Source: an uncultured Lentisphaeraceae bacterium (GTDB taxonomy: Bacteria > Verrucomicrobiota > Kiritimatiellia > RFP12 > DVOR01). Taken from it: a stretch of 64,000 nucleotides of DNA. The notes under the pieces were generated by a model that saw only the letters and a list, made by a program, of their open reading frames with translations, had not been told where the DNA came from and ran no database searches. Where the stretch lies: positions 1 to 64,000 of the forward strand of contig CASEMQ010000011.1 of NCBI GenBank assembly GCA_949289005.1, read 5' to 3'. Position numbers and translations under genes: made by a program. Below, in pieces: positions 35,396 through 45,182 of this stretch. How positions within the stretch are numbered: position 1 is the first letter of the stretch; each line of letters starts with the position of its first letter.

Positions 35396-35491
35396 CCAAA
35401 AGCCCACAAATCCGGCACACCACCCCGCAGAACGCCAATGCCACCGGGACTGCCAGGAACCTGGGAAGCATGAAGAGCACAGCGGGACGGG

Positions 35492-35526
35492 AAAAAAGAA
35501 ACCCCCGCCGAGGCGGGGGCTCTTTT
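35492..35526 (-). terminator. Terminator of the first FGE/cytochrome gene
   Basis: Minus-strand hairpin AGCCCCCGCC-TCGG-CGGGGGTTTC followed by a U-rich tract, 17 bases past the stop codon at 35543. Confidence 0.85.
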
Positions 35527-35542
35527 GTGGTTGTGGGGAAGG

Positions 35543-38500
35543 TCACTCCTCGACGACGACGCGGAAACCGACGTTGTAAGGGTGCTGCCACGGGCTGTAG
35601 CCCCAGCGGTTGGCGGAGGAGGCGCGAATGGGGCGCTGGTACCAGGAACCGCCGCGGATGACCTTGAGGGCGGGGTCGGCGCCCTCGAAGCCGGGGCCGC
35701 CTTCGTAGGAGACGAAGGGCGAGGAGGTCCACTCGGCGACGTTGCCGTGCATGTCGTGGAGGCCGAAGGCGTTGGGCGCGTAGGAGCCGACGTTGGCGAG
35801 GTGGAGGACGCCGTCGTTGTAGCGGGCATCTTTCTTCTCGTAGTCCATCCACCGGTTGGGGTTGCGGATGGGCTTGGGGTCGACGCCGTGAACGGCGAGT
35901 TCCTTCATGGTGACGTCGGCGAGGTTGGCCTTCTTGCCGAAGTCGGCGTTGAAGTCACCGTAGTTCATGGGCGTGTCCGTGCCGGCGCGGCAAGCGTATT
36001 CCCATTCGATCTCGGTGGGGAGGCGGACTTTCTTGCCGGTCTTCTTGGAGAGCCAGGCGCAGAAGGCCTGGGCCTGGTCGTAGGAGACGCGCATGGCGGG
36101 GAAGTTCGGCTCGTTCATGAAGTAGCCGCGATTGACCTGATCCTTGTAATGTTTGTCGAGGACACCGTTCTCGAAGGTGGGGTCGAACTGCTGCATCATG
36201 GCCATGGTGACCTCGGTGGTGCCCATGTAGAAGGGCTTGTCGACGGAGGCGACGTGGGCGGGGGCCTCGGCGTTGGTCTCGTCGTTGGAGCCCATGACGA
36301 ACTTGCCGGCGGGGATTTTGACGAGGGTGATGGTCTGGTCGCCGCCGACGTCGAGGGTGATGGTCTCGCGCTTGCCCTGCTTGGCGGCGCCGTCGAAGGG
36401 CCAGCCGGCGAGTTTGGGCGCGGGGCCCTTGGCGACGGTTTTGCCGGTGGGAGCCTGGTACTTGGTGGCGCCGGGCTTGTAGGGGTTGATGACGCGCTCG
36501 GGGTCGAAGTCGAGGTTGGAGGTCTCCTTCTCGTAGCGGCGGCGCTGGTCGATCATGTTTTTGCGAACGCCGTGCTCGGTCCAAGTGCCCCAGTAGGGAA
36601 CGTTGAGGTCGACCCAGGTGATGAGGCGATCCCACTCCTCGGGGGTGAGGACAACGCCGTGGTGACCCTTCTTGAGGATCTGGTAGAGATCGGAGGTGGA
36701 GACGTGGAACTCGAGGGGATTGAGGATGTGGTAGTCGCCTTCGGGGCCGTTGCGGCGGACGTAGGGGTGGAGGGCGAGGTAGGACTCGGAGAACTTGCTC
36801 CAGCCTGGCTTCGGGTTATACGCGAAGTTGGGGATTTTCTCGCCCATGGCGTTGGTGGCGGTGGTTTCGCCGTTGTGGCACCCCACGCACTTGGCATCGA
36901 GGACAGGTTGGAACTCGCGCTCGAAGGCCCAGCCGCGCGCGGGGCCATACCACGGTTTGATGGTTTGAGGCGGCTTGCGGGAGGCAACGGTGACCTGGCC
37001 GGAGGGCGCGGCGGCGTTCTGGTTCTCGTGGCAGCCGATGCAGGAGATGGTCTCGCCGGGCTGGCCGACAAGCCAAGAGCGCATCACCTGGAGGGCGCGG
37101 CCCTCGCTGTCGAGGGGCTGGACGCTGAGGGGCGTCTGCGCGGGGAACTTGAACATGCAGGAGCCGTCGTCCTCGACATCCACGGTGCCGTGGAGCACAC
37201 GGGGATCCCACGGGCCTTCCATGCCGATGGCGTAGTGGCCGCCGGTGTAGCGCGGGGCATACTCATAGTGGAAGACGCGGAGTTTCTTGACGGTGCCCTT
37301 GGGGACGTCCTTGAGCGTGTTCTGCCCGCGGTAGACGTTGGCCATGTAGACGTTGCAGGTCTTGGAGTCAGGCACGATGTTGTCGGTGCGCGTGGCGGGC
37401 ATCGCGGGCTTTTTGAGCGGGATGGGCTCGTAAAGGTTCTCGTTGGGCAGCTCCCAGAGGGTGAGGCAGTTGTCGTAGATGTCCTGGAGGACGATGCGGA
37501 AGTTGTCCGAGGGCTGGTCTTGGCGGGCGGCAAGGACAATCTCGTCGTTCAGCGGGCGGGGGTGGAGGAAGTAGGGCCGGGCGGAATTGACGAGCTGGTC
37601 TTTGGTGATATTCTCGATGGGCTTGCCGGCGTGGGCGAACTTGACGACGGCGCCCTGGGTCTCGATACGGCCCTTGGTGACGTCGAACATCACCATCTCG
37701 CCCTTGCGGGCAACGCCGTGGTGGCCGGAGACGATGCCGACGAACTTGGTGTTGCTGCCGGGGATGTTCTGGTGATAGAAGAGGGAGTTGGGCCAATAGG
37801 ATCCGGAGCCGTAGAACTCCTGCTGGTCGGTGCCGTCGGGGTTCATCGTCATCAGCACGCGGGAGAAGTAGTGCGCGGAATCGGTGTATTCCCAACGGAG
37901 GAAGACGACGCGGCCATTGGGGTAGACCTCCGGGTTCCAGTTGCCGTCTTGGTCGAAGGTGAGGCGGCGGACGGACTTGCGATCTTTGGAGATGCGGCAG
38001 AGGTTGGCGACAATGTCGTTGCCGCCCACGCAGGGGACACCCTGGAAACCGACGGTGGCGGCGGCGATGATGTCGCCGTTGGGCAGGTAGCAGGCATCGT
38101 AGAAGTCGACGGTCTTGTCGTCGGATTTATAGGCGACGCGCCAATCCTTGCCGTCCACGCCGATTTCGTAGAGCCCCCAGTTGCCGTCCTTTTCGTTCTC
38201 CTCGCCGGAGGACATGAGGAGGGTCTTGCCGTCCCAGTTCAGGCACAGTTCGCCCATGTAGGCGGAGGAACTGCGCAGGACGGTGGGTTCGCGGTTGGCG
38301 GCGGTGTCCTGGTCAAGCGGGCCGCGGAGGAGTTTGCCCTTGTAGCCGCGCAGGGAGCCGTTGTTGTTGCCGACCCAGCCGGTGTTGCCCTGCCAGTTGG
38401 CGAAAAGCCCCTGCTTGGAGCCGCGCTCGCGGGAGAGGAAGATGATTTCGTCGAAGTCCACCGCCGGGTGCTGCAGGAGCACCTGCTTCTGCAGCTTGCG

Positions 38501-39214
38501 ATAGTCGCTGAGGAGTTTGGCCGGGTCGTTCTCGCCGGCCTCGATACGCTTGCGCAGGGCATCGATGCCCGCGGCGATTTCCTTGGCGTTCGGGTAGGCC
38601 TCGGGATATTTCTCGGAATAAGCCTTGAAGCCATCGCGCAGGGCATTGATATTGATTTGCTTGGTGAGGGCGGCGATGCGGGCGCGCTCGGCGCGCTCGG
38701 GGATGGTCTCGCAACGTTGCCCCACACGCGGGCCCTTGCCGGGGACCTCGGTCACGAAGAAGTTCTGGCGACCGGTCTGCGGGCGGTCTTCTTCCCAAAG
38801 GATTTTGCGGTTGGCGTCGGAAAGCGCCACGCGCACGCCGTTCAGGCGCGACTCGTAGCCGTTGCGGTTCCACAGGACCACGCGGTCAATGGGCATGTCC
38901 TTGCCGAGATCCAGCTCCCAGGTGGGCGTGTCGACGCCCTCTTCCGAGTGCGTGATGGAGTTTTTGCCCCAATCGCCGGAATTGTTCCCGTCGATGGCAC
39001 GTTTGGCATCGCCGCCGTGCGCGGTGCTGCTCTGCGTCGCCTTGCCCATGGGCGCGACATTCTTGCCGTTGACGATGACCTCCACCTCGGCCAGCGAGAG
39101 GGTGGCGGTTTCCTTGGGGATGTCAATCGTCACGTAGCGAGCCTCGACCGCACCGTAACCGTGGGCGGCCCATGTCGCCAACAGGGCGACCAACGCAAAA
39201 CTAACGCATTTCAT
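35543..39214 (-). CDS. Secreted multidomain protein: discoidin-like + propeller-like + two haem-c motifs + FGE-sulfatase domain (copy 1)
   Basis: 1,223 residues. Signal peptide (CVSFALVALLATWAAHGYG); a discoidin/F5-8C-like domain at ~25-150 (KRAIDGN, TWELDLGKDMPIDRVVLWNR); a long region with WD/PD-type strands such as LCLNWDGKTLLMSSG; CIGCH at 725-729 and CVGCH at 776-780, both haem c attachment motifs; then from ~965 a formylglycine-generating-enzyme-like domain (PAGKFVMGS, RLPTEIEWEYACRAG, NAFGLHDMHGNVAEW, VIRGGSW). The middle resembles hydrazine-synthase-alpha-type proteins of planctomycetes in layout. The RGGSW segment lacks FGE catalytic Cys. ATG 39214 is chosen for signal peptide and AAGGAGAAGG. 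Confidence 0.9.
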   Translation of the reverse strand: MKCVSFALVALLATWAAHGYGAVEARYVTIDIPKETATLSLAEVEVIVNGKNVAPMGKATQSSTAHGGDAKRAIDGNNSGDWGKNSITHSEEGVDTPTWELDLGKDMPIDRVVLWNRNGYESRLNGVRVALSDANRKILWEEDRPQTGRQNFFVTEVPGKGPRVGQRCETIPERAERARIAALTKQININALRDGFKAYSEKYPEAYPNAKEIAAGIDALRKRIEAGENDPAKLLSDYRKLQKQVLLQHPAVDFDEIIFLSRERGSKQGLFANWQGNTGWVGNNNGSLRGYKGKLLRGPLDQDTAANREPTVLRSSSAYMGELCLNWDGKTLLMSSGEENEKDGNWGLYEIGVDGKDWRVAYKSDDKTVDFYDACYLPNGDIIAAATVGFQGVPCVGGNDIVANLCRISKDRKSVRRLTFDQDGNWNPEVYPNGRVVFLRWEYTDSAHYFSRVLMTMNPDGTDQQEFYGSGSYWPNSLFYHQNIPGSNTKFVGIVSGHHGVARKGEMVMFDVTKGRIETQGAVVKFAHAGKPIENITKDQLVNSARPYFLHPRPLNDEIVLAARQDQPSDNFRIVLQDIYDNCLTLWELPNENLYEPIPLKKPAMPATRTDNIVPDSKTCNVYMANVYRGQNTLKDVPKGTVKKLRVFHYEYAPRYTGGHYAIGMEGPWDPRVLHGTVDVEDDGSCMFKFPAQTPLSVQPLDSEGRALQVMRSWLVGQPGETISCIGCHENQNAAAPSGQVTVASRKPPQTIKPWYGPARGWAFEREFQPVLDAKCVGCHNGETTATNAMGEKIPNFAYNPKPGWSKFSESYLALHPYVRRNGPEGDYHILNPLEFHVSTSDLYQILKKGHHGVVLTPEEWDRLITWVDLNVPYWGTWTEHGVRKNMIDQRRRYEKETSNLDFDPERVINPYKPGATKYQAPTGKTVAKGPAPKLAGWPFDGAAKQGKRETITLDVGGDQTITLVKIPAGKFVMGSNDETNAEAPAHVASVDKPFYMGTTEVTMAMMQQFDPTFENGVLDKHYKDQVNRGYFMNEPNFPAMRVSYDQAQAFCAWLSKKTGKKVRLPTEIEWEYACRAGTDTPMNYGDFNADFGKKANLADVTMKELAVHGVDPKPIRNPNRWMDYEKKDARYNDGVLHLANVGSYAPNAFGLHDMHGNVAEWTSSPFVSYEGGPGFEGADPALKVIRGGSWYQRPIRASSANRWGYSPWQHPYNVGFRVVVEE

Positions 39215-39332
39215 GTCCTTCTCCTTTACTGTGTCGCCAACTGTAGCACGTTTCGCGACGTTTTGCACGCCCAAAAAACACACGACTTTTTTCACCTGCG
39301 TTCTTCATGACGCAGACATGGACGACGGAGAC

Positions 39333-39365
39333 AAAAAAGCCCCGCCGGGATGGCGGGGCTTTTTG
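39333..39365 (-). terminator. Terminator of the second FGE/cytochrome gene
   Basis: Minus-strand stem AGCCCCGCC-ATC-CCGGCGGGGCTT flanked by A/T runs (AAAAAAGCCCCGCCGGGATG then GGCGGGGCTTTTT on plus), 18 bases past the stop at 39383. It separates the tandem copies. Confidence 0.88.
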
Positions 39366-39382
39366 GGGTTGCGTGAGGTCGC

Positions 39383-42300
39383 TCACTCCTCGACGACGAC
39401 GCGGAAGCCGCCGTTGTAGGGGTGCTGCCACGGGCTGTAACCCCAGCGGTTGGCGGAGGAGGCGCGAATGGGGCGCTGGTACCAGGAGCCGCCGCGGATG
39501 ACCTTGAGGGCGGGGTCGGCGCCCTCGAAGCCGGGGCCGCCTTCGTAGGAGACAAAGGGCGAGGAGGTCCATTCGGCGACGTTGCCATGCATGTCGTGGA
39601 GGCCGAAGGCATTGGGCGCGTAGGAGCCGACCTTGGCGAGGTGGAGGACGCCGTCGTTGAAACGGGCATCCTTCTTCTCGAAGTCCATCCACTTGTTGGG
39701 ATTGCGGATGGGTTTGGGGTCGACGCCATGGACGGCGAGTTGCTTCATGGTGACGTCGGCGAGGTTGGCGTGCTTGCCGAAGTCGGCATTGAAGTCGCCG
39801 TAGTTCATGGGCGTGGCGGTGCCGGCGCGGCAGGCATATTCCCATTCGGTCTCGGTGGGGAGGCGGACTTTCTTGCCGGTCTTCTTGGAGAGCCAGTCGC
39901 AGAAGGCCTGGGCTTGGTCGTAGGAGACGCGGATGGCAGGGAAGTCGGGGTTGTTCACGAAGTAGCCGCGGCGAACCTGGTCTTTGTAGTGCATGTCGTA
40001 GACGCCATTCTCGAAGGTGGGGTCGAACTGCTGCATCATGCCCATGGTGACCTCGGTGGTGCCCATGTAGAAGGGCTTGGCCACGGTGGCGACGTGGGCG
40101 GGGGCCTCGGCGTTGGTCTCGGTGTCGGAGCCCATGATGAAGCGCCCGGCGGGGATTTTGACGAGGGTGATGGTCTGGTTGCCGCCGACGTCGAGGGTGA
40201 TGGTCTCGCGCTTGCCCTGCTTGGCGGCGCCGTCGAAGGGCCAGCCGGCGATCGAGATGCCGGTGGGCTCGACGGTCTTGCCGGTGGGCGCCTGGAACTT
40301 GGTGGCGCCGGGCTTGTAGGGGTTGATGACGCGCTCGGGGTCGAAGTCGAGGTTGGTGGTGGCCTTCTCGTACTTGCGGCGCTGGTCGATGATGCCCTTC
40401 TGGGCGCCGTATTCGGTCCAGGTGCCATAGAATGGCACGTTGAGGTCCATCCACGTGATGAGGCGATCCCATTCCTCGGGGGAGAGGACGACGCCGTGAT
40501 GGCCCTTCTTCAGGATTTGGTAGAGGTCGGACGAGGAAACGTGGAACTCGAGCGGGTTGAGCACGTGGTAGTCGCCCTCGGGGCCGTTGCGTCGGACGTA
40601 GGGATGGAGGGCGAGGTAGGATTCGGAAAACTTGCCCCAGCCCAACTTGGGATTGTACTCAAAGTTGGGGATGGTCTCGCCCATCGCGTTCTTGGCGGTG
40701 GTCTTGCCGTTGTGGCACCCCACGCACTTGGCGTCGAGAACGGGCTGGAGTTCGCGCTCGAAGGCCCAACCGCGCGGCGGGCCGTACCACGGCTTGATGG
40801 TCTGCGGCGGCTTGCGCGCGGCCTCGGTGACCTGGCCGGAGGGCGCGGCGGCGTTCTGGTTCTCGTGGCAGCCGATGCAGGAGATGGTCTCGCCGGGCTG
40901 ACCCACAAGCCAGGAACGCATAAGCTGGAGCGCGCGCCCCTGGCTGTCGAGCGGCTGGACGCTGAGCGGCGTCTGCGCGGGGAACTTGAACATGCAGGAG
41001 CCATCGTCCTCGACATCCACGGTGCCGTGGAGCACGCGCGGATCCCAAGGGCCCTCCATGCCGATGGCGTAATGGCCGCCCACGTAGCGCGGGGCGTATT
41101 CGTAATGGAAGACGCGGAGTTGCTTGACGGTGCCCTTGGGGACGTCCTTGAGGGTGTCCTGCCCGCGGTAGACGTTGGCCATGTAGACGTTGCAGGTCTT
41201 CTTGGTGAGATCCACGCGGTCGGGTTGGATGGGCGGGCGCTTGGTGGCCTTGAGGGGGATGGGCTCGTAGAAGTTCGCGTCGGGCGACTCCCAGAGCGTC
41301 AGGCAGTTGTCGTAGATGTCGATGAGAACGATCTTGAAGTTCTTGGAACCATCCTCTTGGCGGGCGACGAGGACAAGCTCGTCGTTCAGCGGGCGGGGAT
41401 GGATGAAGTAGGGCTTGATGTTGTCCACCAGGCGATCGAGCGTGATATTCTCGATGGGCTTGCCGGCGAAGCCGAACTTGTGGATGGCGCCCTGGGTCTC
41501 GATGCGGCCTTTGGCGACGTCGAACATCACGAGTTCGCCCTTGCGGGCGACGCCATGGTGGCCGGAGACGATGCCGACGAACTTGGTGGAGCTGCCGGGG
41601 ATGTTCTGGTTGCCGAAGATGCTGTTGGGCCAATAGGAGTTGGAGCCGTAGAACTCCTGCTGGTCGGTGCCGTCTTGGTTCATCGTCATCAGCACACGCG
41701 AAAAGTAGTGCGCGGAATCGGTGTATTCCCAGCGCAGGTAGACGACGCGGCCGTTGGGGTAGACCTCCGGGTTCCAGTTGCAGTCCTGGTCGAAGGTAAG
41801 GCGGCGCATGCCATCGCGCGCCTTGTTGATGAGCACGAGGTTGGAGACGATGTCGCCGCCGCTCACGCAGGGCACGCCCTGGAAGCCGACTGAGGCGGTG
41901 GTGACGATGCGGCCGTCGGGCAGGTAGCAGGCGTCGTAGTAGTCCACGGCCTTGTCATCGTTCTTGTAGGCCGGGCGCCAATTCTTGCCGTCCACGTCGA
42001 TCTCGTAGATGCCCCACGGCGTGCCCTTCTCCTCCTCGCCGGAGGACATCAGGATGGTCTTGCCGTCCCAGTCCAGGCACAGGTCGCCCATGTAGACGCT
42101 GGAATCGCGCAGCACCGTCGCCTTGCCATCCTTGGCCTTGTCTTGGTCGAGGGGGCCGCGCAGAAGCTGGTTCTTGTAGCCGCGGAGGACGCCCTCGTTG
42201 TTGCCGAGCCAGCCGGTGTTGCCCTGATAGTTCTGGAAGAGCCCCTGGCGGGAGCCGCGCGCGCGAGAGACGAAGATGATCTCGTCGAAGTCCACCGCCG

Positions 42301-43051
42301 GGTGCTGCAGCAACACCTGCTTCTGCAGCTTGCGGTAATCCGCCACCAGCAGGTCGGCATCCTTCTCGCCGCCCTCGATGCGCTTCTGGAGTGCGTCGAT
42401 GCCCGCGGCAATCTCCTTGGCGTTCGGATAAGCCTCGGGATACTTCTCGGAATAGACCTTGAGGCCGTCGCGCAACGCGTTGAGGTTGATGGCCTTGGCG
42501 AGCGCGGCGACGCGGGCGCGCTCGGCGCGCTCGGGGAGCGTCTCGGCGCGTTGCCCCACGCGCGGCCCTTTGCCGGGCTTGTCGGTGACAAAGAAGTTCT
42601 GGCGGCCGGTCTGCGGCTTGTTGTCCTCCCAGACGACCTTGCGCGCCGCGTCCAGGAGCGTCACGCGCACGCCGTTCAGGCGGCCGCCGAGCCCCTCGCC
42701 GCGGTTCCACACCACCACGCGGTCGATGGGGAACGCCTTGCCCAGGTCAAGTTCCCACGCCGGGAAGGGGACGTTCTCCTCGGAGTGCGTGATCGTGCCG
42801 CTGTTCCAATTGTCGGCGGTGTTGCCGTCGATGGCGCGCTTGGCCACGCCGTCGTTGGCGGTGCTGCTCTGCGTGGCCGTGCCCGTGGGCGCGACGTTCT
42901 TGTCGCCCACGAAGACCTCCACCTCCGCGAGCGAGAGCGTCGCGGACTCCCGCGGCAGATCCACCATCACGTAACGCGCCTCCACCGCGCCAAAACCCTG
43001 TGCGGCGGCCGCCGCCAACAAGGCGGCGAAAACCGGTCGAAATCGCTTCAT
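39383..43051 (-). CDS. Secreted multidomain protein: discoidin-like + propeller-like + two haem-c motifs + FGE-sulfatase domain (copy 2)
   Basis: 1,222 residues, collinear with the gene downstream along its whole length. Signal peptide (FRPVFAALLAAAAAQGFGA), discoidin-like domain with KRAIDGNTADNW and WELDLGKAFPIDRVVVWNRG, CIGCH at 725-729 and CVGCH at 776-780 in identical positions, and a C-terminal FGE-like domain ending FRVVVEE as in copy 1. AAGGAGAAGG precedes ATG 43051. Starts 43 bases after purM with no terminator between, so it is probably co-transcribed with purM. Likely periplasmic; substrate and electron partners unknown. Confidence 0.9.
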   Translation of the reverse strand: MKRFRPVFAALLAAAAAQGFGAVEARYVMVDLPRESATLSLAEVEVFVGDKNVAPTGTATQSSTANDGVAKRAIDGNTADNWNSGTITHSEENVPFPAWELDLGKAFPIDRVVVWNRGEGLGGRLNGVRVTLLDAARKVVWEDNKPQTGRQNFFVTDKPGKGPRVGQRAETLPERAERARVAALAKAINLNALRDGLKVYSEKYPEAYPNAKEIAAGIDALQKRIEGGEKDADLLVADYRKLQKQVLLQHPAVDFDEIIFVSRARGSRQGLFQNYQGNTGWLGNNEGVLRGYKNQLLRGPLDQDKAKDGKATVLRDSSVYMGDLCLDWDGKTILMSSGEEEKGTPWGIYEIDVDGKNWRPAYKNDDKAVDYYDACYLPDGRIVTTASVGFQGVPCVSGGDIVSNLVLINKARDGMRRLTFDQDCNWNPEVYPNGRVVYLRWEYTDSAHYFSRVLMTMNQDGTDQQEFYGSNSYWPNSIFGNQNIPGSSTKFVGIVSGHHGVARKGELVMFDVAKGRIETQGAIHKFGFAGKPIENITLDRLVDNIKPYFIHPRPLNDELVLVARQEDGSKNFKIVLIDIYDNCLTLWESPDANFYEPIPLKATKRPPIQPDRVDLTKKTCNVYMANVYRGQDTLKDVPKGTVKQLRVFHYEYAPRYVGGHYAIGMEGPWDPRVLHGTVDVEDDGSCMFKFPAQTPLSVQPLDSQGRALQLMRSWLVGQPGETISCIGCHENQNAAAPSGQVTEAARKPPQTIKPWYGPPRGWAFERELQPVLDAKCVGCHNGKTTAKNAMGETIPNFEYNPKLGWGKFSESYLALHPYVRRNGPEGDYHVLNPLEFHVSSSDLYQILKKGHHGVVLSPEEWDRLITWMDLNVPFYGTWTEYGAQKGIIDQRRKYEKATTNLDFDPERVINPYKPGATKFQAPTGKTVEPTGISIAGWPFDGAAKQGKRETITLDVGGNQTITLVKIPAGRFIMGSDTETNAEAPAHVATVAKPFYMGTTEVTMGMMQQFDPTFENGVYDMHYKDQVRRGYFVNNPDFPAIRVSYDQAQAFCDWLSKKTGKKVRLPTETEWEYACRAGTATPMNYGDFNADFGKHANLADVTMKQLAVHGVDPKPIRNPNKWMDFEKKDARFNDGVLHLAKVGSYAPNAFGLHDMHGNVAEWTSSPFVSYEGGPGFEGADPALKVIRGGSWYQRPIRASSANRWGYSPWQHPYNGGFRVVVEE

Positions 43052-43094
43052 GCTTCCTTCTCCTTTTCCTTCCTATCCCGAAACGCCCGCGTCC

Positions 43095-44129
43095 TCAGAA
43101 GAGGACGTGGACGGTCTTGTGGCCGGGGTTGACCCCGCCGATGACGACAGGCGTCTCGCCCGCCGCCTCCAGCGCCGTGAGCGTGGGGCCGACGGCGCCC
43201 GAGGGCACGATCAGGACGAACCCGATGCCCATGTTGAAGACGCGGTACATCTCCTCGCGCGCCACCCCACCCTTCTCGCCGATGAAGCGGAAGACCTGCG
43301 GCACCTCCCACGCGGCGGCGTCGATGGTGACGTCCACATGCTTCGGGAGCACGCGCGGGATGTTGTCGTAGAAACCGCCGCCGGTGATGTGCGCCATGCC
43401 GTGGATGTCGATGCCCGCGGCCATCACGTTGCTCACCGGCTTGAGGAAACTCTTGTGGATGGCCAGCAAGGCATCCGCGCAGGTCGTCTCCGTACCGGGC
43501 AGCAAATCACCGGGCTTCAGCCCCTCCTGCTCGAAGATCACCTTGCGCGCCAACGAGAAGCCGTTGGTCTGCAACCCGCCCGAGGGCAGGCCGACGAGCA
43601 CGTCGCCCACGCCGATCCGCTCGCCGGTGATGATTTGGTTCTTCTTCACCTGGCCGACGATCGTGCCCACCAGGTCATACTCGCCCACCGGGTAGAGCCC
43701 CGGCATCTCGGCCGTCTCGCCGCCCAGCAGGGCGCAACCGTTTTCCGCGCACGCCTTGCACAGGCCCGAGACCACCTGGTTGAAGATGGCGCCGTCGAAG
43801 ACCGAGGCCCCGATGTAGTCCAGGAAAAAGAGCGGCGTGGCGCCCTGCACCAAGATGTCGTTCACGCAATGGTTCACGATGTCCTGCCCCACCGTGTCGT
43901 GGCGCCCGGCCATCGCGGCCACCTTCAGCTTCGTGCCCACGCCATCGGTCGAGGCCACCAAAATCGTGTCCGCGCCCGGGCTCTGGAACAACCCGCCGAA
44001 ACTCCCGATGCCGCCGATCACCCCCGGCGTCACCGTCTTCTTCACCATCTGCTTGATCGTCTCGATCCCGCCCATCTTCTTGTCGATGTCCACGCCGGCG
44101 GCGGCGTAAGCGCTCTGCTTTGCTTCCAT
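43095..44129 (-). CDS. purM: Phosphoribosylformylglycinamidine cyclo-ligase (AIR synthetase)
   Basis: 344 residues, typical length; closes the imidazole ring in purine synthesis using ATP. Motifs: ASTDGVGTKLKVA, HCVNDILVQGA, GGETAEMPGLY, LPSGGLQTNGFSLAR and ITGGGFYDNIPR. ATG 44129 (SAYAAAGVDI start) matches known PurM N termini; ATG 44153 would add eight residues. It lies 20 bases after a secreted-protein gene and 43 before the cytochrome gene, an odd place for a purine gene. Confidence 0.96.
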   Translation of the reverse strand: MEAKQSAYAAAGVDIDKKMGGIETIKQMVKKTVTPGVIGGIGSFGGLFQSPGADTILVASTDGVGTKLKVAAMAGRHDTVGQDIVNHCVNDILVQGATPLFFLDYIGASVFDGAIFNQVVSGLCKACAENGCALLGGETAEMPGLYPVGEYDLVGTIVGQVKKNQIITGERIGVGDVLVGLPSGGLQTNGFSLARKVIFEQEGLKPGDLLPGTETTCADALLAIHKSFLKPVSNVMAAGIDIHGMAHITGGGFYDNIPRVLPKHVDVTIDAAAWEVPQVFRFIGEKGGVAREEMYRVFNMGIGFVLIVPSGAVGPTLTALEAAGETPVVIGGVNPGHKTVHVLF

Positions 44130-44149
44130 GTCTGTCCTAACCTTTTCTC

Positions 44150-45157
44150 TCAAAGTTTCTTCTCGGGCTCGTCAAAGCCCACGACCACCTTCGCGAACCG
44201 CGCCCCCTCGGCCGTGTCGAACTCAAAACGGGGGAGTTCGGGGAAGGCGCCACCGACCGTGTCGCTGACCCACATCGACACCTCGCCCCCCAACTCGGCG
44301 GCGGAGAGGACGTAGCAACGGCCGTTGATTTGCTGCCAATCCGCGTCGTGCTCCTGCCCCGCCGCGTCCACGTAGGAGGCGCGCACCGTCAAGGTCAACC
44401 CCTGCTCCCCCGCCGGCGAGACGCGCTCGACCGTCAGCTTCGGCGTGCCGCCCACGTTCATCGCGAAGGCATCCGAGATCGCCGCGTCGCTCGCGCCCGC
44501 GGGCATCGCGCCGCCCTTGGCCGCGTCGTTCAGCCACGTCGCGTACTTGGCCACCAGCTCGGGGCTCTGCGCGCCGCCCTCGGCCATCGGCGGCAAAATG
44601 CTCTGGCGCACGGCCGCCACGGCCAGCCCCGTCGCCTCGCCCTCGCCCTCCAGCGCCACCTCGCCAAAGGCCACCGCGTCCATCGGCGCCGCGTAGGCCA
44701 CGCGCGCCCGCCCCGCCTCTTCCGCCCCCGGCTTCCATGCCGAGACGCGATAGTTCGCCCGGCTCCCCTCCGCGTCCCGCTCGTGCGAGACGGCCACCTC
44801 CACGTCCAGCACCTCCCCCTCGGCCACCGTGAAGCCCTCGGACAACGCCCGCCACTGCCACGCCGGCGACTCGTCCGCGACGTACGTGTATGCCAGCACC
44901 GTGCCGTCGCTGTCCGCCGTCAGCGCGAACTTCCCGTCCAGCGCCTCGTCGCGCGCCACCGCCTCCGTGGGGAGCGTCATCGTCAGGCGCGCGGAGAAGA
45001 CCGCCGTCTCGCCCGCGCCCACCGTCAGCCCCTCGGCGATCGCGACCGTTTGGTCGTTCGCCAACGTCTCCGTGGTGGCCGGCGCGTTCACCGCCAACGT
45101 CTGCGCGCACAGCGGCACCGCCGCGCACAGGCCAAGCATCGTCATCATCCGCTTCAT
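44150..45157 (-). CDS. Secreted hypothetical protein
   Basis: 335 residues with a Sec signal peptide (MKRMMTMLGLCAAVPLCAQT). The mature region is predicted all-beta, with LSARLTMTLP-type alternating strands at ~55-130 and again at ~150-200, and is very acidic. Only one mature Cys is seen, late in the chain. GGAAGGAGCGA precedes ATG 45157. It starts 25 bases after the metalloenzyme gene and precedes purM. No family recognised; an adhesion or carbohydrate-binding role is possible but unsupported. Confidence 0.75.
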   Translation of the reverse strand: MKRMMTMLGLCAAVPLCAQTLAVNAPATTETLANDQTVAIAEGLTVGAGETAVFSARLTMTLPTEAVARDEALDGKFALTADSDGTVLAYTYVADESPAWQWRALSEGFTVAEGEVLDVEVAVSHERDAEGSRANYRVSAWKPGAEEAGRARVAYAAPMDAVAFGEVALEGEGEATGLAVAAVRQSILPPMAEGGAQSPELVAKYATWLNDAAKGGAMPAGASDAAISDAFAMNVGGTPKLTVERVSPAGEQGLTLTVRASYVDAAGQEHDADWQQINGRCYVLSAAELGGEVSMWVSDTVGGAFPELPRFEFDTAEGARFAKVVVGFDEPEKKL

Positions 45158-45182
45158 CGTTCGCTCCTTCCTGAACCAAAAG

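Noticed and set aside
35435-35475. Third copy of repeat family 2 (GGGACTGCCAGG)
   Set aside because: Match covers only about a dozen bases; too short to separate from chance.
35525-39310. 1,261-codon open frame on the plus strand opposite the first FGE/cytochrome gene
   Set aside because: Shadow of a high-GC gene; the opposite strand has signal peptide, haem motifs, a ribosome site and a collinear paralogue. The same applies to the long plus-strand frames opposite copy 2 and the GH2 genes.
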